The notes under the pieces are model-generated. The model saw only the letters and a list, made by a program, of their open reading frames with translations, did no database searches and was not told the origin of the DNA. Made by a program: the position numbers and the translations under genes. Shown here in pieces: positions 1-12,339 of a stretch of DNA of 64,000 nucleotides. The stretch spans positions 29,333,993 through 29,397,992 of the forward strand of contig CM032669.1 of assembly GCA_019095985.1 (NCBI GenBank). The letters are read 5' to 3'. The stretch comes from Streblospio benedicti (taxonomy: Eukaryota > Annelida > Polychaeta > Spionida > Spionidae). Numbering within the stretch: the stretch's first letter is position 1; each line of letters begins with the position of its first letter.

Positions 1-137
1 AAAGATTAATTAGTCATTCAAGATAGTCTATGATTTGTGTAACCCCCTAGGGATACAACCTGTTACAATCAGCTATCAAATGGTTAATACTAACTAAAAA
101 ACAAACACAATGTTAGATATAGTTCTTAACAAATGAT

Positions 138-212
138 GGGAGTAAACAAGAAATTACATAATCACCCCCTGTGTTCAGACAGGGGTGATTATGTAATATT
201 TTTGTTTACCCC
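138..212. repeat. short near-perfect hairpin (MITE-like)
   Basis: A 22-base stem (151-172 against 179-200) is separated by a 6-base loop. Imperfect pairing continues outward through GTAAACAAG at 142-150 and TTGTTTAC at 202-209, and weakly to about 125-228. No gene is associated. It is probably the remains of a small inverted-repeat transposon. Confidence 0.7.
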
Positions 213-309
213 ACTTCTTTGTTCTTTAAACACGTTTCATCTAGTTATAGAGGTGTACATGCTATAGCGTTTGCAAGCTTGAATACTTAATGTTTGCTAA
301 TATGCACAG

Positions 310-468
310 ATGTCTCGGAGCCGGCCTACATGGAGTTCAGGTCGCATGTGGCGATTCGGTGCTGGCGTGGTTACCACTTTCTGCTGACGGGCCGAGTGAC
401 CACTGTGGCAACCATCATGTGCAACGCCTCACAGTTGTGGTCACCCCTCGACGTGGGACACTGCTTAG
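310..468 (+). CDS. internal exon of a CCP/sushi-like domain gene (partial gene)
   Basis: The open frame is bounded by an acceptor (ATATGCACAG) and a donor (G|GTAATG). It begins with two bases of a codon and ends with one base, so it is a symmetric phase 1-1 exon of 159 nt, the form typical of shuffled extracellular modules. It encodes about 52 residues with the CCP-like pattern V-A-I-R-C-W-R-G-Y-H-F, then I-M-C, a tryptophan followed by S-P, and G-H-C near the end. Three cysteines plus the conserved GY and W are present; the first CCP cysteine would have to come from the previous exon, outside the window. CCP modules occur in complement, adhesion and receptor ectodomains. No further exon of this gene was recognised to the right, so which protein it belongs to is unknown. 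It could instead be a lone decayed exon. Confidence 0.5.
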
Positions 469-589
469 GTAATGTATAATTGTGACAGTTCTACCTTGTA
501 TGTCTAGTGGCATGTCTTATAAATCGTGCTTTATAAGTCAAGTACAGTCTGACGCACAACGGAAATTTGGCGACTACCCCAGAAATCTG

Positions 590-1560
590 AATGCACACAT
601 AATCAACCCCCATTGTGTCCCACTGTTTAACTCATCTCTGAGGTGACCGCAATCTCTGGATCTCATCTGCACCATTAATCTATTAATTATAGTAGCCTGA
701 TCAATTGAGGTGGAAGCATAGCATTTAAGTTGGGTTTAAGATACGTAACTCTAGTTCAGATTTGTCAAGATCTAGACAATATATTTTTGTTGTGGTGGTG
801 CAGTAAAATAAAATTAATGTGTATTTATGTATAAAACAATGATTTAAGAAAATATAAAACACGTGTGTGTCTAAATTCAATATAATCTATGTACTAGTAT
901 AGGACAGAGCCTTGCGTTCGGTCCCGCAGCTCACGGGCCCCATGTCTGCAACAGCACATTTGATTGCAATTGCCTTGTAGGAGCCGCTACTGATGGAGAT
1001 GATCAACATCACAAGAACATCGCATGGATAACACATGGCTATTTTGCGGGGTGAGTTTTCATTGTACAAGTCAGTCCTGTACAAGCGGACGACCTTGTAA
1101 AGTGAAAACTGGGGGAGAGTGTGACATGAATCACTGTTAATGATAGGTCACTGGCGAGCAGCCCTCTTAAAGGGACTGCCAGAGTAGGTTGCCCTGTATA
1201 ACTGCGCCAATTAGGATTAGAATCTCTCACCTGGTCACACTTCAACAGGGCGACCTGGGCGGGGCCCCGATTTAATCATCAAATATTTTGGATCGTGGCC
1301 GTATATAGCCGTGAGATATGATGATGAGTCATAAAGCCTGCAAGCCAGTATCACACCAGTTCTATGAGCTACTTTGATTCATGACACCCGCTGTAAATGC
1401 ACTGAACCCAAAAGAATTTTGTATGCAGATTGTTATGCATAGATAGAAGCACATTTGTGTCATTTGTATGAGCGCCCACAGCCGAACACGATGACACCAA
1501 AGATAAGCGGAGTCCTGAATGAGGATTGTTTAGATGGTTTATTAAACTCTGATCAGTGTT
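590..1560 (+). mobile_element. LTR retroelement fossil, copy 1
   Basis: Blocks here recur in the same order at 13.1-15.2 kb: 545-720 matches about 13105-13300, 960-1260 matches about 14315-14600, and 1420-1475 matches about 15140-15200. A purine-rich tract (1104-1119) is followed directly by TGTGACA, the arrangement expected where an internal region meets a 3' LTR. I infer a Ty3/mdg4-type LTR element, old and broken, without a recognisable gene. The family assignment is tentative. Confidence 0.45.
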
Positions 1561-1566
1561 CTCCAC

Positions 1567-3110
1567 AGTTGCAGTTCACGCCTGATATCTGATCAAATCT
1601 TGGGTGGAGGTTGTGCGCCAGACTGTATTAGTAAAGCATCATTTAAAATGAATTAAATGTAAAATAACATTAGTACACTTCAATTTTCTAATCAAATCTT
1701 TACAAAATTTGTAAACTTGAATAATAATGTATATGCATGTGTCCTTTCCATACGCCTGTCTTTTCACCTCCTTGAATGAGAGATGGTTGAACTGTATGAA
1801 AATGTATTTCATGAAGCCTTTACTGTGTTTTGTCTTTGGTGTTGAGTGCGTTATGCTGTGGGCACAGTCGGCAGGATTGCTTTTCTACTGCCTCTCTACT
1901 GCTACAAACTTGGGATGTGTGAGTGTCCTGTGCGGCGAAAGAAAGGTGAACGCACTGTGAAAGTAAGTTGTTGAGGCAGTACGGAGGCAGTAGAAAATGT
2001 AGAACATGTCAAATTCCCCTTTGCCCAATATTCATCAGTGGTCTGTCCGTAGGTAGGCAGTACGGTGCCAGTACGTTAGACAACAGACATCATTACATGC
2101 CGCAGTACTGGTTAAATGTACGCAATGCTGGTTGTGCCCTAAGCTTTATGAAGGACTCGAATGGTGGTCACTTCTTGTTGCTGCCGAGTGTATGGGTGAG
2201 TGCAGGGAGTGATAGGGGTGAAGAGAGTGCAGTGTGAACGTGCATTGTGGTGCTGTTGATGTGAATAAATGTGCATATGTCATAATATTTATCATATTCG
2301 GGCATGTTATTCTGCGGAAATATTTCTTGCTTGACATTATTTGAATGTCTTCTCATACAATGTATGCACTATAAAAAGAAAACAATCACAACATATACAG
2401 AAGAAAAATCATTGAAATGATATCTGAATGATATATTGTAAGCAGGATAGGAGATTTTGTTTGATGACGTTTGTCTGAATTTAATGGGGGATTTTTTTTT
2501 ACTGCTCCAGGTAAGTTGTATATACACAATAGGTGATTGTGGGCTATACTCATTTCTCCGATAACCTCTGTTATTGTTAAGCCCTAACCATTCCATTAGC
2601 TGAGCCTTTTAGCATTTTTCCCATTTGCTATTGGCAACTACGTGGCTCTGGTTGTTAAAGGGTTTATTTAATAGATACTCATTAAATCTAACAAGCGTGG
2701 GTATTAGAGCCATAACACACATGCACAAGGTTCCAGGTACAAGTCACTCAATGTTTAATTATCAAGAAGCCAATATATTTTGTAATTTCTACTAAAAGTA
2801 CTGTCAATATGTCCAAGTATATAGTAAACAGTTTTTCTCTCAATCCGATAAACTATTTTCCAATAATGTGTCTACCTTAAGTTGCGGTCAAGTCCACAAT
2901 CAAGTAGTGTAAGTCTGTACTTTCACATTCTATGCAATTATTTTTTGTTTCAGACCTTCACTGTTTAAACGTGATGTCGTATGGTGCATCTAAACATCTA
3001 CTAACCTAATGGTCAATGATCAGGTGTAGAGACAGGATTTCTTGAAAATTGAGCATTTAACCGACTCAAAAAGTTAAGTGTCCCGCAGTGAAATAACCTA
3101 CGCAGGTGTT
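1567..3110. other. no gene seen
   Basis: AT-rich sequence with frequent stops on both strands. Short open frames near 1.7-2.3 kb have no recognisable domain and no convincing splice sites. Confidence 0.5.
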
Positions 3111-3139
3111 TTTTTTGGCATGTCCGTACGGAACCCGTC

Positions 3140-3210
3140 AAATCCCTTGAGTGCGCCCCCCCCCCGTCCAAAACCTTGGATCTGCCAATGGTGAAAGGAG
3201 TTTGCCCTAT
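3140..3210 (-). repeat. dispersed repeat fragment, TGGCAGATCCAGG family
   Basis: On the minus strand it reads ATTGGCAGATCCAAGGTTTT followed by a C/G homopolymer and a GCGCACT-like block. The same order of blocks occurs at 4588-4650 and about 16228-16270 on the plus strand. This is a non-autonomous repeat family without coding capacity. Confidence 0.5.
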
Positions 3211-4587
3211 GAGCCATAGCCCAAGCCCCATTCGAATTCAGTTACCCATAATACTTGTATACATGTACCTGTTAAATTATAGTGACATAACAACTCGCCA
3301 CCTATAACCAGCTCGGAGGCTGTGTAAATAATTGTAAAATAAACGCTGTTTCACGTTCAAATAATAGATCAGTAATAGCTATGAAAGTTTTGATAAAATT
3401 AATGTTGTTTCTACCATGAAATGACCGTTATGATGATTCTTTGACCATGCATGAGCGAAAATAAAGGCAAATTAGCGTCACCCCGGTTCGGTTGTAAAAG
3501 TTACCTTCGAAGGTATAAGTAGACGAACGAAACTTTGAAACTTCGAAGCTTCACCCCACTCCTAATCCATATCCAAGGTTTGTGAACTTGGGTAGCAACC
3601 AGCAGATAGTTATGGGAGGACGGGGGCACGTGTGACCTGTCCACGTGACAGAGGAAATGGTGAGGCATGGGTGGAGGTAGCACCGCCATGCCTCGCACAC
3701 TGCTGATAATTGGCAAGGACACACACTGCCATTTAGTGAGAGTTTTTGATGAGCAAACAAATGAGTAACCGCATAGCAGCGTCCACCCGTACGCGCAATT
3801 GCCAGAAAGCTGACAACCCCTCGCCAAATAACATCAGCTGGCACAGGACCGCGGCAAGTAGTCCTTATTTTGTAAACGGATATTGCGATGTTCTTCCAAA
3901 GTTTTAACTAAAACTCCCAGTCTTAACTATAAAATTTAAGTACATTGAAACGTTAAGCATTAAAACAGTCCAGTGCTCATACTGAGAATATTGAAGCTCT
4001 GAAAGCATATATTATGTGAATATCATGCAACTGCAAAGATTTGAAATTGATAACAGCACAACCTGTTATAAAAGTACGATGAAAATAAAATGGATAAAGT
4101 TTTCCCTTACCTACTACAGAAAATCGTGTTTCCCCCATGCATGCACTCAAACTTGAACACAATGCAAACGAAGTCTCATCACAGTTTTTAAGCGTCCATT
4201 AGGACCCCCTACCGCGGACAGCCTTTTACATCAGTTCCTGTGCGGAGAGTCGCATTGGGGGAGTCCCGGCGGCGCACTCTCACACACACCAGTTTTAAAT
4301 GTTAGATTAGCCACAAGAGACAGGGTTACATTTCTCAGTGTGAAAAGTAGCCAAAACTAACCAGAGCAATGACGCATCTTGACTATTTCAACGACTCTCA
4401 TTTGCCACTTGCAGCGATCTTGCATTTGCTGGGATGTTGCCAGATCTACGCCCCACTCTCTTTCTCTCTCTTATTTCCTACATTCCTACATCCCTCGTTT
4501 TCAACCTCTCCCCCTCCATCCCACTTTCTTATAAACCCCACGACTCAAGCTCAAGCCAATGGAGCGACTGGAAAAACACGTCGCCCA

Positions 4588-4793
4588 ATGGCAGATCCAG
4601 GTTTTTGGAAGAGGCGCACTTAAGGAAAATGGGTGTGGAGGCGCACTTGGGGATTTCATGAAAAACCCTATGTAAATGAAGTATTTTGGTGGGGAAAGCT
4701 AGGGCGCGTGCTCCCTGGGACATAGCCAGATCCAGGGAGGGGGGCGCAGGGAGCATGCGCCCTCGCTTTCCCCACCAAAATACTTCATTTAAC
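4588..4793 (+). repeat. dispersed repeat with terminal inverted arms, TGGCAGATCCAGG family
   Basis: It starts with TGGCAGATCCAGGTTTTTGG and a GCGCACTT block that is repeated once. Arms 4675-4720 and 4748-4793 are inverted copies of each other (AAATGAAGTATTTTGGTGGG and its complement), and a second AGATCCAGGG lies between them. It therefore looks like two family copies head to head. There is no coding capacity. Confidence 0.6.
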
Positions 4794-4814
4794 AGGTAGT
4801 GAAGAACCATGATC

Positions 4815-5268
4815 CTCTTTGGGGAAAAACCCATAGCGCCGTACGACAGCTGCCGTACGGCTTGTAAACAAATCGTGCCGATTGCTCCGATGCATTTTAC
4901 ATGGGGTTAAACCCACAGTGAAATTCTGCCGTACGTCAGTGGACAGCGGCCGTACGGCAGATTTCGTGATTACCTGGGGGTGGGGTGGGGTGCAATTGAC
5001 ACGCTCGAGACGTACAGCGTCGTGTGCTGCCGTGTGGATCATTTTAATGGCTTTTCTATTGGGCAAAACCCATACTGACGCATTGGTAGCCTATCAAACA
5101 GAGCCTTATGGCAAATCACGATTTTCTAAAGAAATTAGGTGTGCTAATTCCAGAGCCGTGTGGCAGCCACACAGCAAATATAATACTGTGGGTTTACGAT
5201 CATCGTGCGGCAGATTTGCCGTACGGGCAGCCGTACGGCGGCCATCCGTTGCTGTGGGTTTCCCACCT
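4815..5268. repeat. inverted-repeat element rich in CCGTACGG palindromes
   Basis: GCCGTACG-type palindromes occur at about 4839, 4853, 4929, 4949, 5218 and 5231. The right part (5186-5265) read in reverse complement resembles the left part: GGGAAAACCCA(T/C)AG, then GCCGTACGGC, then a CGTGC block, then AAACCCACAGT. The spacing is not exact. The open frames across it are by-products of GC-rich repeats. The termini are not precisely defined. Confidence 0.5.
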
Positions 5269-5289
5269 TTCTTTCCTTCTTTGTGTATT

Positions 5290-6940
5290 GACCACGATTC
5301 TTAGAATCAAGTGTCAATACACAGCAGTATACAGCAAACCAAAAAAGCGGGACGGCAGTTTGTTATTTTTCCTGAGCTCGAGCCTGTGTTCCTGGAAAGA
5401 TCCATGAGAGCATCCATAATCTGTCAATAAACATACATGTAGATACACCTCTGGATTTACACTCTATGTTACTTTACATGTGTATAATTATGGTGCACCA
5501 TTAGAAAAAAATGATAACTTGGTGTGATTCATTAAAATATTGAAAAGTGCGTTGACAGTTTGCCACACAAATACAAATTTCGTTCATTTAATATATAAAA
5601 TCTACAAAGTCTTTTCTGACGAATTTAATATGTTTTCATTAGTTCAGAATCGCCCTTTTGCAATGAGGACACCGTGAGGTAGGTTTATTGGCGAGGGGAT
5701 TACATAAACTTGAGAGACTTGGACCTGCAGGGAACTGATAGCGGACCGTCAGAAGTGGCGGCCAGGCGCTATTCTATAATCAGGCTTGACCAGTTTATTT
5801 GTATCTGTACTCTGTAGTGTGTGGTGGAGAGTAGATAGGGGTGAGAAAAAGGAAATAAAGCTAAATAAGACAAGAGGAAGATTGACAGAGATGATCAATA
5901 CAGCACCGCACGTGGGGTGAGAGCGCACGATGGTGGTGGTGGTTTTGATTAGGGTGGGAGGTAGTGGAAATTAACAGAGGCTAAAATGATATAACCTGAG
6001 GGGAGATAACAGCAAGGGCGGCAGGTGCGGTTTGAGATGTGATTGACAGAATGGACAGATGAACATCAGTGACCACCAGTGACCTTTTCAAATGCTATAG
6101 ACTATTAGCACACCTTGCAGAGGCTTTCAAAATGATAGTACTATCAACAATAGTGGAAAGCTGACTAAATATTCTGTGCATTTTTATACCTACGTGATAG
6201 GCTAATTCAACCCCGATCCGGAACCCCCACGACCCCCGCCCCACCCCCACACCGCTGCCACCCTCGCAAATGCACTGCCGCCACTACCCCTGCTCACCTG
6301 GGGACCTCTAGCGGTGAGAGGTGACACCGCTGCTGCCGCCGCCTCTCTAATCCACTTAACACCTGCGGCAGCAAGGATTATCACGGTAGCGGATTAACAC
6401 TGAGGGCGGTTGTTAAATAAAGGCAAAAAAATTAACTTTGTGAACAGTGGCCAATGCACATAGTGTTGAATGGTACCGTTAGTACAGTGGGTGTTGGTTG
6501 TGACGTTCCGGATATATAACCCAGGACCTTTATTTTAGGCTTGTGGTGTACAATCGGTTATTATTTGTGCTCATTTAGGCTATACATGTTAGTAACTTCC
6601 CAAGAATTACGTGTTGACACACACGCTGAATTCATTATCAAAGTTAGAAGTTAAAATTGTGTTAAACAAAGTTTTTTTTTAATATTTTTTTGCAAAAAAC
6701 AACTTTATCAGGCTGACTACGTTCAACAAGTTTTGTGTGTGCGTACGTGTGGCTTAACATAGAAGAAAACCTCTTATGACTGCATTTCGCAAATATTAAT
6801 TGCAATTCAGCAATAGTGCTAACAGCGAATTCAAGAACAGTATTTATGTACGTCAAATTAAACTAAAAACTATAGTCTTCATAAAGCTGCCACAGATTTG
6901 TGAAGCTTTTTTAATACGAGGCGAGATTTTCCACATTCAC
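5290..6940. other. no gene seen
   Basis: Mixed-composition non-coding sequence, with a GC-rich patch at about 6205-6390 and no codon structure or splice sites that I trust. Nothing is recognisable. Confidence 0.45.
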
Positions 6941-6943
6941 CAG

Positions 6944-7015
6944 GCAGCAGACGCCTCCGAAGCCCGCGCCCCAAACAACATGGCGCCTCAGAACTGGCAG
7001 CACGGCTACACCCCG
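6944..7015 (+). CDS. possible short coding exon (start exon)
   Basis: A 72-base GC-rich block in AT-rich surroundings lies between CATTCACCAG and a strong donor CCCG|GTAAGT. It contains an ATG in good context (AACAACATGG, ATG at 6980) opening a 12-codon frame that ends exactly at the donor in phase 0. It could be a first exon or an internal exon. No downstream partner exon was recognised, so the product is unknown. Confidence 0.3.
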
Positions 7016-7799
7016 GTAAGTGAACAGGAGGATGCTACACAGTCACCACTTACTTCCGGTGACAAGATAAGTGGACAATAAATGGGGAAATCGCAATATT
7101 TTACCCAGGATAAACTGAATAAATCATGTAAATGTGCTTGTTTAAGTCACTAATTCGATGTTATGTGCTTGAGCGACTTTCCATTCACACCAGGTTTATT
7201 ATGGCCGTTTTGGTTGCACGTAATGGTCACTATTTTGGTTGGAACTACATTGTACGATCCAGTTTTGGACGGTGATTTTCTAAATAAAATATGTTTGAAC
7301 CGAACAAGCAAGAAATACAATTTTTAGCTTAAGGGTTCAGAAAAGGATATAAGGAAAACATAATCAACTTTTTAAAATGTATTATACTATAAGCTATTAA
7401 GAATATCATCCTTTGAAATGAACATTTCATCATCAATCATCAATAGTTTTCCTATTATAACACATTTTGTGGACACCATCCAGTAGGATTAAATAGTGAC
7501 TCAATCTTTGCTGTACTATTTATTTTATTTATTTATCTACTTCGGACATACAGTCCATAAGAATAAAATAAAAGATAGTAAAAAGACATCACATATAAAG
7601 TGAATCATTCCATCTTCTGTATAGTACAGAAGAAAGGATGAAAAGGGACATTGATGTTATTCTGACCGAGACAATTATTTACAATGGATAATCTTTTCTT
7701 CTTGAATAATTATACCAAAATATTTATTTGTTGAAACATCCTCAATAGGCTGATCATTTAGATAGATGGAGTGTGCAGAAAGTTTCAATAGATGTTTTG

Positions 7800-8400
7800 G
7801 TTTACAACAGACTAGTTTGATGGTGATGGGGCCATAAGACATGTATCATCTGCATATTTTAAATGGTTCATCTTAACGCCATTCATTTCACATCCCATAC
7901 TCACACCATTTAAGATGACACTTAAGTCATCCATGTACAAATTAAAAAGAAAAGGTGACAGTATACCACAACCGCCCTGCCTAACTCCATTTGAAATACT
8001 AAAATTCTTAGAGAGAACATAATCCCATCTTATAAAAAGCACTGGTTGGGATACCAGTACAATTTTTTTTTTATTAATAGTAAATCTACATTTCTACTTA
8101 AGAGTTTAGAAAATAAAAAGTAAATATCTATTCTGTCGAACGCGTTGGATTCATGCAAGAAACAAATATATGCAGGCCTACCATTAGTTTTATAAAATTT
8201 TACCGTTTTGATGTAAAAACACACATTTCTGCACTGCGTTTGTTCTTAAAGCCAAACTGATGATCTGAAATTTTGATACATGGCTTTATGTATTGTTTTA
8301 TAAAACACTTTCAAAAAAAACTTTTGATATAATATTACTCATGGCTACAGGTCGACAATTATATCAGTCATCACACCTCTATTATCTTGGATAAATAATT
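7800..8400 (-). mobile_element. LINE (non-LTR retrotransposon) reverse-transcriptase fragment
   Basis: On the minus strand, several nearby frames show an ordered reverse-transcriptase core. From high to low coordinate: QFGFKNKRSAEMC (about 8222-8262), CFLHESNAFDRI (about 8115-8160), NGVRQGG then LSPFLFNLYMDDLS (about 7920-7990), and the catalytic YADD box (about 7840-7850). This order and wording are typical of CR1/L2-like LINEs. Frame changes and missing flanks show a dead 5'-truncated copy. The final part of the ORF and the 3' tail are not clearly visible. Confidence 0.85.
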
Positions 8401-8429
8401 TTATCATACTCGGTGTTTATTATACTATC

Positions 8430-10380
8430 GACAGAGAGCAATAAAATACATTTGAAATGAGCCTTTTACCCTTTTTTTATAGTGGTAACACATGGTGACG
8501 TGCAATGTTTAATGAGCCATATCTCAAAACTAAATGTGTGCAGTTGATTAATGTTTCATACCAAATTTCTTTTTAACCGCGAAATATAGTTTTTACAAAC
8601 GTTGGTATATCTGAAGATTGCCCTGTGAGAGAAGTCTATAAGGGATTGTTATTTCATTATTTTGATCAAAGTTTTCGTATTGAATGTCAAGAAAGGTCAG
8701 GAAATCAAATCTGTATTTTTCTAAAATGAAGGTAAAATATTCAATTGAGTAGATATAAAAAAAATTTGAAGCAAGCTTTTTAAAATAATTATAAGAATTT
8801 TATATTTCGATAGTGTTTTTCACGATTGCATCTTTTCCCCTCATTTATACGGCAAGACAAAGTAGTAACATTTGCATTAATATATAATTCCTTCATAACA
8901 AAATTTGGCATTATCCTGTATATTTCACACCATATTACATCATTAGATAAGATTATTACCTACACAAAAAGTGAAGTGATAATGAGAGAGAAAATAAAAT
9001 TTTACAAGAAGCCTAAAATAACCTTTCTTGTACCCTTAATAGCTCACTGCCGATCAGGTACGTTTTAAGCCGACCCTCAATAAGAAACAAAAAAAAAATG
9101 AAAGGGTAATGCCCCTGAGCATTATCACCGGAAGTGCTGTTGCTTTTCGTTATTTGCCTCCCACCAGGTGAGTACATGTACAGTGCATTATCGCTATTGA
9201 GGATACCAGTGTGATTTTTTTTTAAATTGTCCTCATAAGCGACACGGTCCTTAGTAGTGAAACATATTTCATAGATTATATTAGGTGATATTCATTCAGA
9301 AATTGAAGACATGTACAGTCAAAATCTAAATAGAATATGATATCTCATATAATCACAGATCATGACTATCGCAGGATGTTCCTCGAATGACACAAGACAT
9401 CTTAATCAAAGTACTGCTGGTTTACATTGTATGGCAACACCGCCTAGCAAGTTACGGCGCGATTGAGGCTGTTTGTGAGGTGTCCCTATCAGTACGCTGT
9501 CCCCCTGGCGGGGTTGTACTGTAGCGCGTGCGTTCTGTCGTCTGCCCGTGTAGTGATTACGCCGCTGCCAGCGCTAACCGCGCCTTACGGGCGCCGCCAT
9601 TACGTGCGGCGTCACGTGCTGACGTACAAATCAACGAGCCACGTGCACCGCGTGATGGCGCTTGTCTATTTGTGCAGTTGATTGGTTTTAGGGCGAGGGA
9701 CAGACAGTATAATGTACAGACCCATGTTTGAACTTTCCACACTGATAAACATTCTTACTTTATTGTCTTCATGCATTCTGACATCTCAAGTGACGCAGCG
9801 ATGGAAAGTGTGCTGTGTTTATGACTGAGAGTAGCCTAAGTGTATTGTTAAACAGTAGTGCTGTTTACAAGTGATAAGCGTCTATGTTTATATGGGGTGA
9901 GGAGTTAGTCACACAGCGGTAGCCAGTGAGGCGTACTACTACCACCTTTTCAACATCAAAAACATACTAAACACCAAAACAAAAAACCTGGGCTTGCCCA
10001 ACACCCACCTTGACCCATCTCTACTCTGGACCAGCTGGAATCTTAACCCTAATCAGACCAGCTTCGAATCTTAATGTGATATATTTTTATCCGCTTGGTA
10101 TATCTTCATTTCCTTTTAAGTAGTTTAACCCGATATCTTGTCTTTATCAGTACCGAATATTATTTCATTTAGTTAAATTGCATGGACCCCACACCCGTTG
10201 AGAACAGAAAATGCACTTTGATTGAAGGCCTTAAATAAAGTTGTCAGCGCATATCTTCCCATTATCTGAAAATTATTTTCTTTGTCTACATAAGGACCAA
10301 TACTGTTCCGCATGGAAGACACGACTGGTACAGACAACACAGACTTGTTCTTGACCTATTAAAATATGGAAACATAACAC
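8430..10380. other. no gene seen
   Basis: AT-rich DNA with a locally GC- and CpG-rich patch at about 9450-9690 that contains several ACGT and CACGTG-like words. The patch could be a regulatory island or an old repeat; no exon can be supported. Confidence 0.4.
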
Positions 10381-10429
10381 TTTATTTGTTATTTTATCTG
10401 GATGAATGTATTTGCATCACAGAAAGATC

Positions 10430-11060
10430 TTTTGAAATGGTCCTGGTCATTCCATTGCTTGCAGGTTCGGATGTGTACAGATTCTTTGATGGTCCTGGTC
10501 TTCCATTCGCTCTCTCTGTCTATTACTCTGACTCCCTCCCAGTCTATTTGATGGTTGTGGTGGTTCACATGGTCTGTGATAGCACTCTTGTTTTTTCCAT
10601 TTTAGACTCTTTCTTTGTGGATTTTGTGTATGCTCCCTTCTTGTTAGCTTCCACGTCCTTCTGATTTTCCTTCAGGCTGGTACCAAACTTTCTGCCCGTT
10701 TCCCCGACGTACACTTTATCACATGACTTGCACGGAATCTTGTACACAATTTCACATTTGTCCATCTTATCCACTTTATCTTTCGGGTGTACTAGGATGT
10801 TCCTGATAGTCTACATTGGCTTCATCGCCGTAGCTACTAAGTGTTTGTTCAAAATTCTGGAGATCCCTTCTGTAACACCTTTCACATATGATAGGATAAC
10901 CTGGCCTTTTGATTTTTCAGCTTCTTTTCTTTTCTTGTTCTTTTCACTCTTCCTTTCAAGTTTGGTTTCTATCTGGTGTTTCACTCGTCAAAACGACCAT
11001 TCAGGATAGCCACATCTTGTCAAAGCTTCAACTATGTGTTGTTCCTCTTCTGCCTGTCAA
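10430..11060 (-). mobile_element. Penelope-like retroelement remnant (C-terminal RT and GIY-YIG endonuclease)
   Basis: The minus strand encodes, in order, a post-RT segment (VTEGISRILNKHL, then VATAMKP, then VHPKDK) and a GIY-YIG type endonuclease N-terminus (VYKIPCKSCDKVYVGETGRKF, about 10690-10755). The C-terminal part (AITDHVNHHNHQIDWEGV, about 10520-10575) follows, and recognisable sequence ends near FK at about 10430. RT plus a GIY-YIG nuclease with this CxxC-linked motif is the signature of EN+ Penelope-like elements. Only the 3' portion survives and it is broken. Confidence 0.85.
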
Positions 11061-11397
11061 CTTCTTCTGTCACTATGTAATTTCCTCTATCTAATATAAC
11101 ACATATCTAGTATAACACCTAGCTTGTGTTGCAAAGGGTGGTGGGAGGAGAAGTGTAGGTACTGTCCGAACCTGCAAGCAGGTTATGAACAGAGACGAGG
11201 GGGGGGGCACCAACTCTCGCAAGTGTATGATTCTATCCTCGGTCAGGATCGGAATATTTGACCTCTGACATTGTGCGGGAAGAGCATTCTGAAGATGCCA
11301 ACAGTTGTTTGGCGAAACTGTTAATGTATCAAAAATAATAGTGTTGTGAATAAAGAAAGATAAACCAATATATTTCATACCAACACAATTAACACAT

Positions 11398-11694
11398 TCA
11401 GATTTTAGGTAGTTTTCTAATTGCAGCCAAAGATGTGACTAGATCTATGTAACGTTGAGTTGAATATGTGTCCTGATGTCTCGAACCCAGCAAGCTATTG
11501 GCTAAAGCCCAAGCCTGACAGTCCAAATGCTCCGAGTACTGCCAGGCATTAAAAGTTGGGAAATACATGGAGGGAGAAATGGTGAACCAGTTCAAAACCA
11601 CGTCTAACAAAGGGCGCAATACCATGATCATGGATTCAACGGTCGGGACTGAACATACCTTACCGTCGCTGCTCTCTGATTCTTCGAATACCAT
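11398..11694 (-). other. 98-codon open frame of unknown nature
   Basis: The longest open frame of its neighbourhood runs from ATG at 11694 to a stop at 11398. Its composition is protein-like and includes the run FPTFNAWQYSEHLDCQAWAL. I recognise no domain. It has no introns and lies among repeats, so a transposon fragment, a retrocopy fragment or chance are all possible. Confidence 0.2.
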
Positions 11695-11829
11695 TGAATA
11701 CTAGTAATATGATAACATCGGCACTGTATTAAATATCTACATGTACTGTGAACAGTTTTACGTAAATTACCCAATAGAGTTGATTAATTTATGTGTGGCT
11801 ATATATAAATGCCGTGTTTTCAAGATATG

Positions 11830-12180
11830 GGAACCCCCCCCCCCCCCACACACACACACATACCCACACTCACCACAGGCCCGCAGAACAAGCAAAATGA
11901 GATTGGCAAGGCCATTTATAAATTGTTGTGTATAATTATGGATTTTTATTTTTTCACAACTCATTGGTGAGGCCATGATTGAACTATTTCCCCTTCACAA
12001 ATTATTGGTCAGGCCATGGCCTTACCACCTTAGCCCTTCCTACAGGCCGGCACCACCACCACATCACACACGCACACACTCACCCCACACCCTACTCCCG
12101 GACATCGAACGTCCCCAGCAGACACACACACAGTCTCAACATCTTGTATCTCCACCTGCTACCCCGCCCCCATACTAGGA
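11830..12180. repeat. low-complexity C-rich and (CA)-rich tracts
   Basis: A poly-C run flows into CACACA (about 11834-11860), and further CAC/ACC-rich stretches occur at 12045-12175. Open frames across them are by-products of composition. Confidence 0.8.
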
Positions 12181-12339
12181 AGGTGTTAGGATGGTTTCTC
12201 TCGTTCTCTATTACACCACGCGACATGCGCCATCACTCTTCATATCCTGCCACTATCGCCCCATTCTCTGTCAGCATCCTCGCACAGACTCACACGTCCT
12301 GTCCTTGTGAGCTCCTACGTCAAGCACGCTAATAACTTA

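Noticed and set aside
9450-9742. CpG-rich patch as a promoter or exon
   Set aside because: Open frames overlap on both strands without splice sites or domain, so it was kept only as a note.
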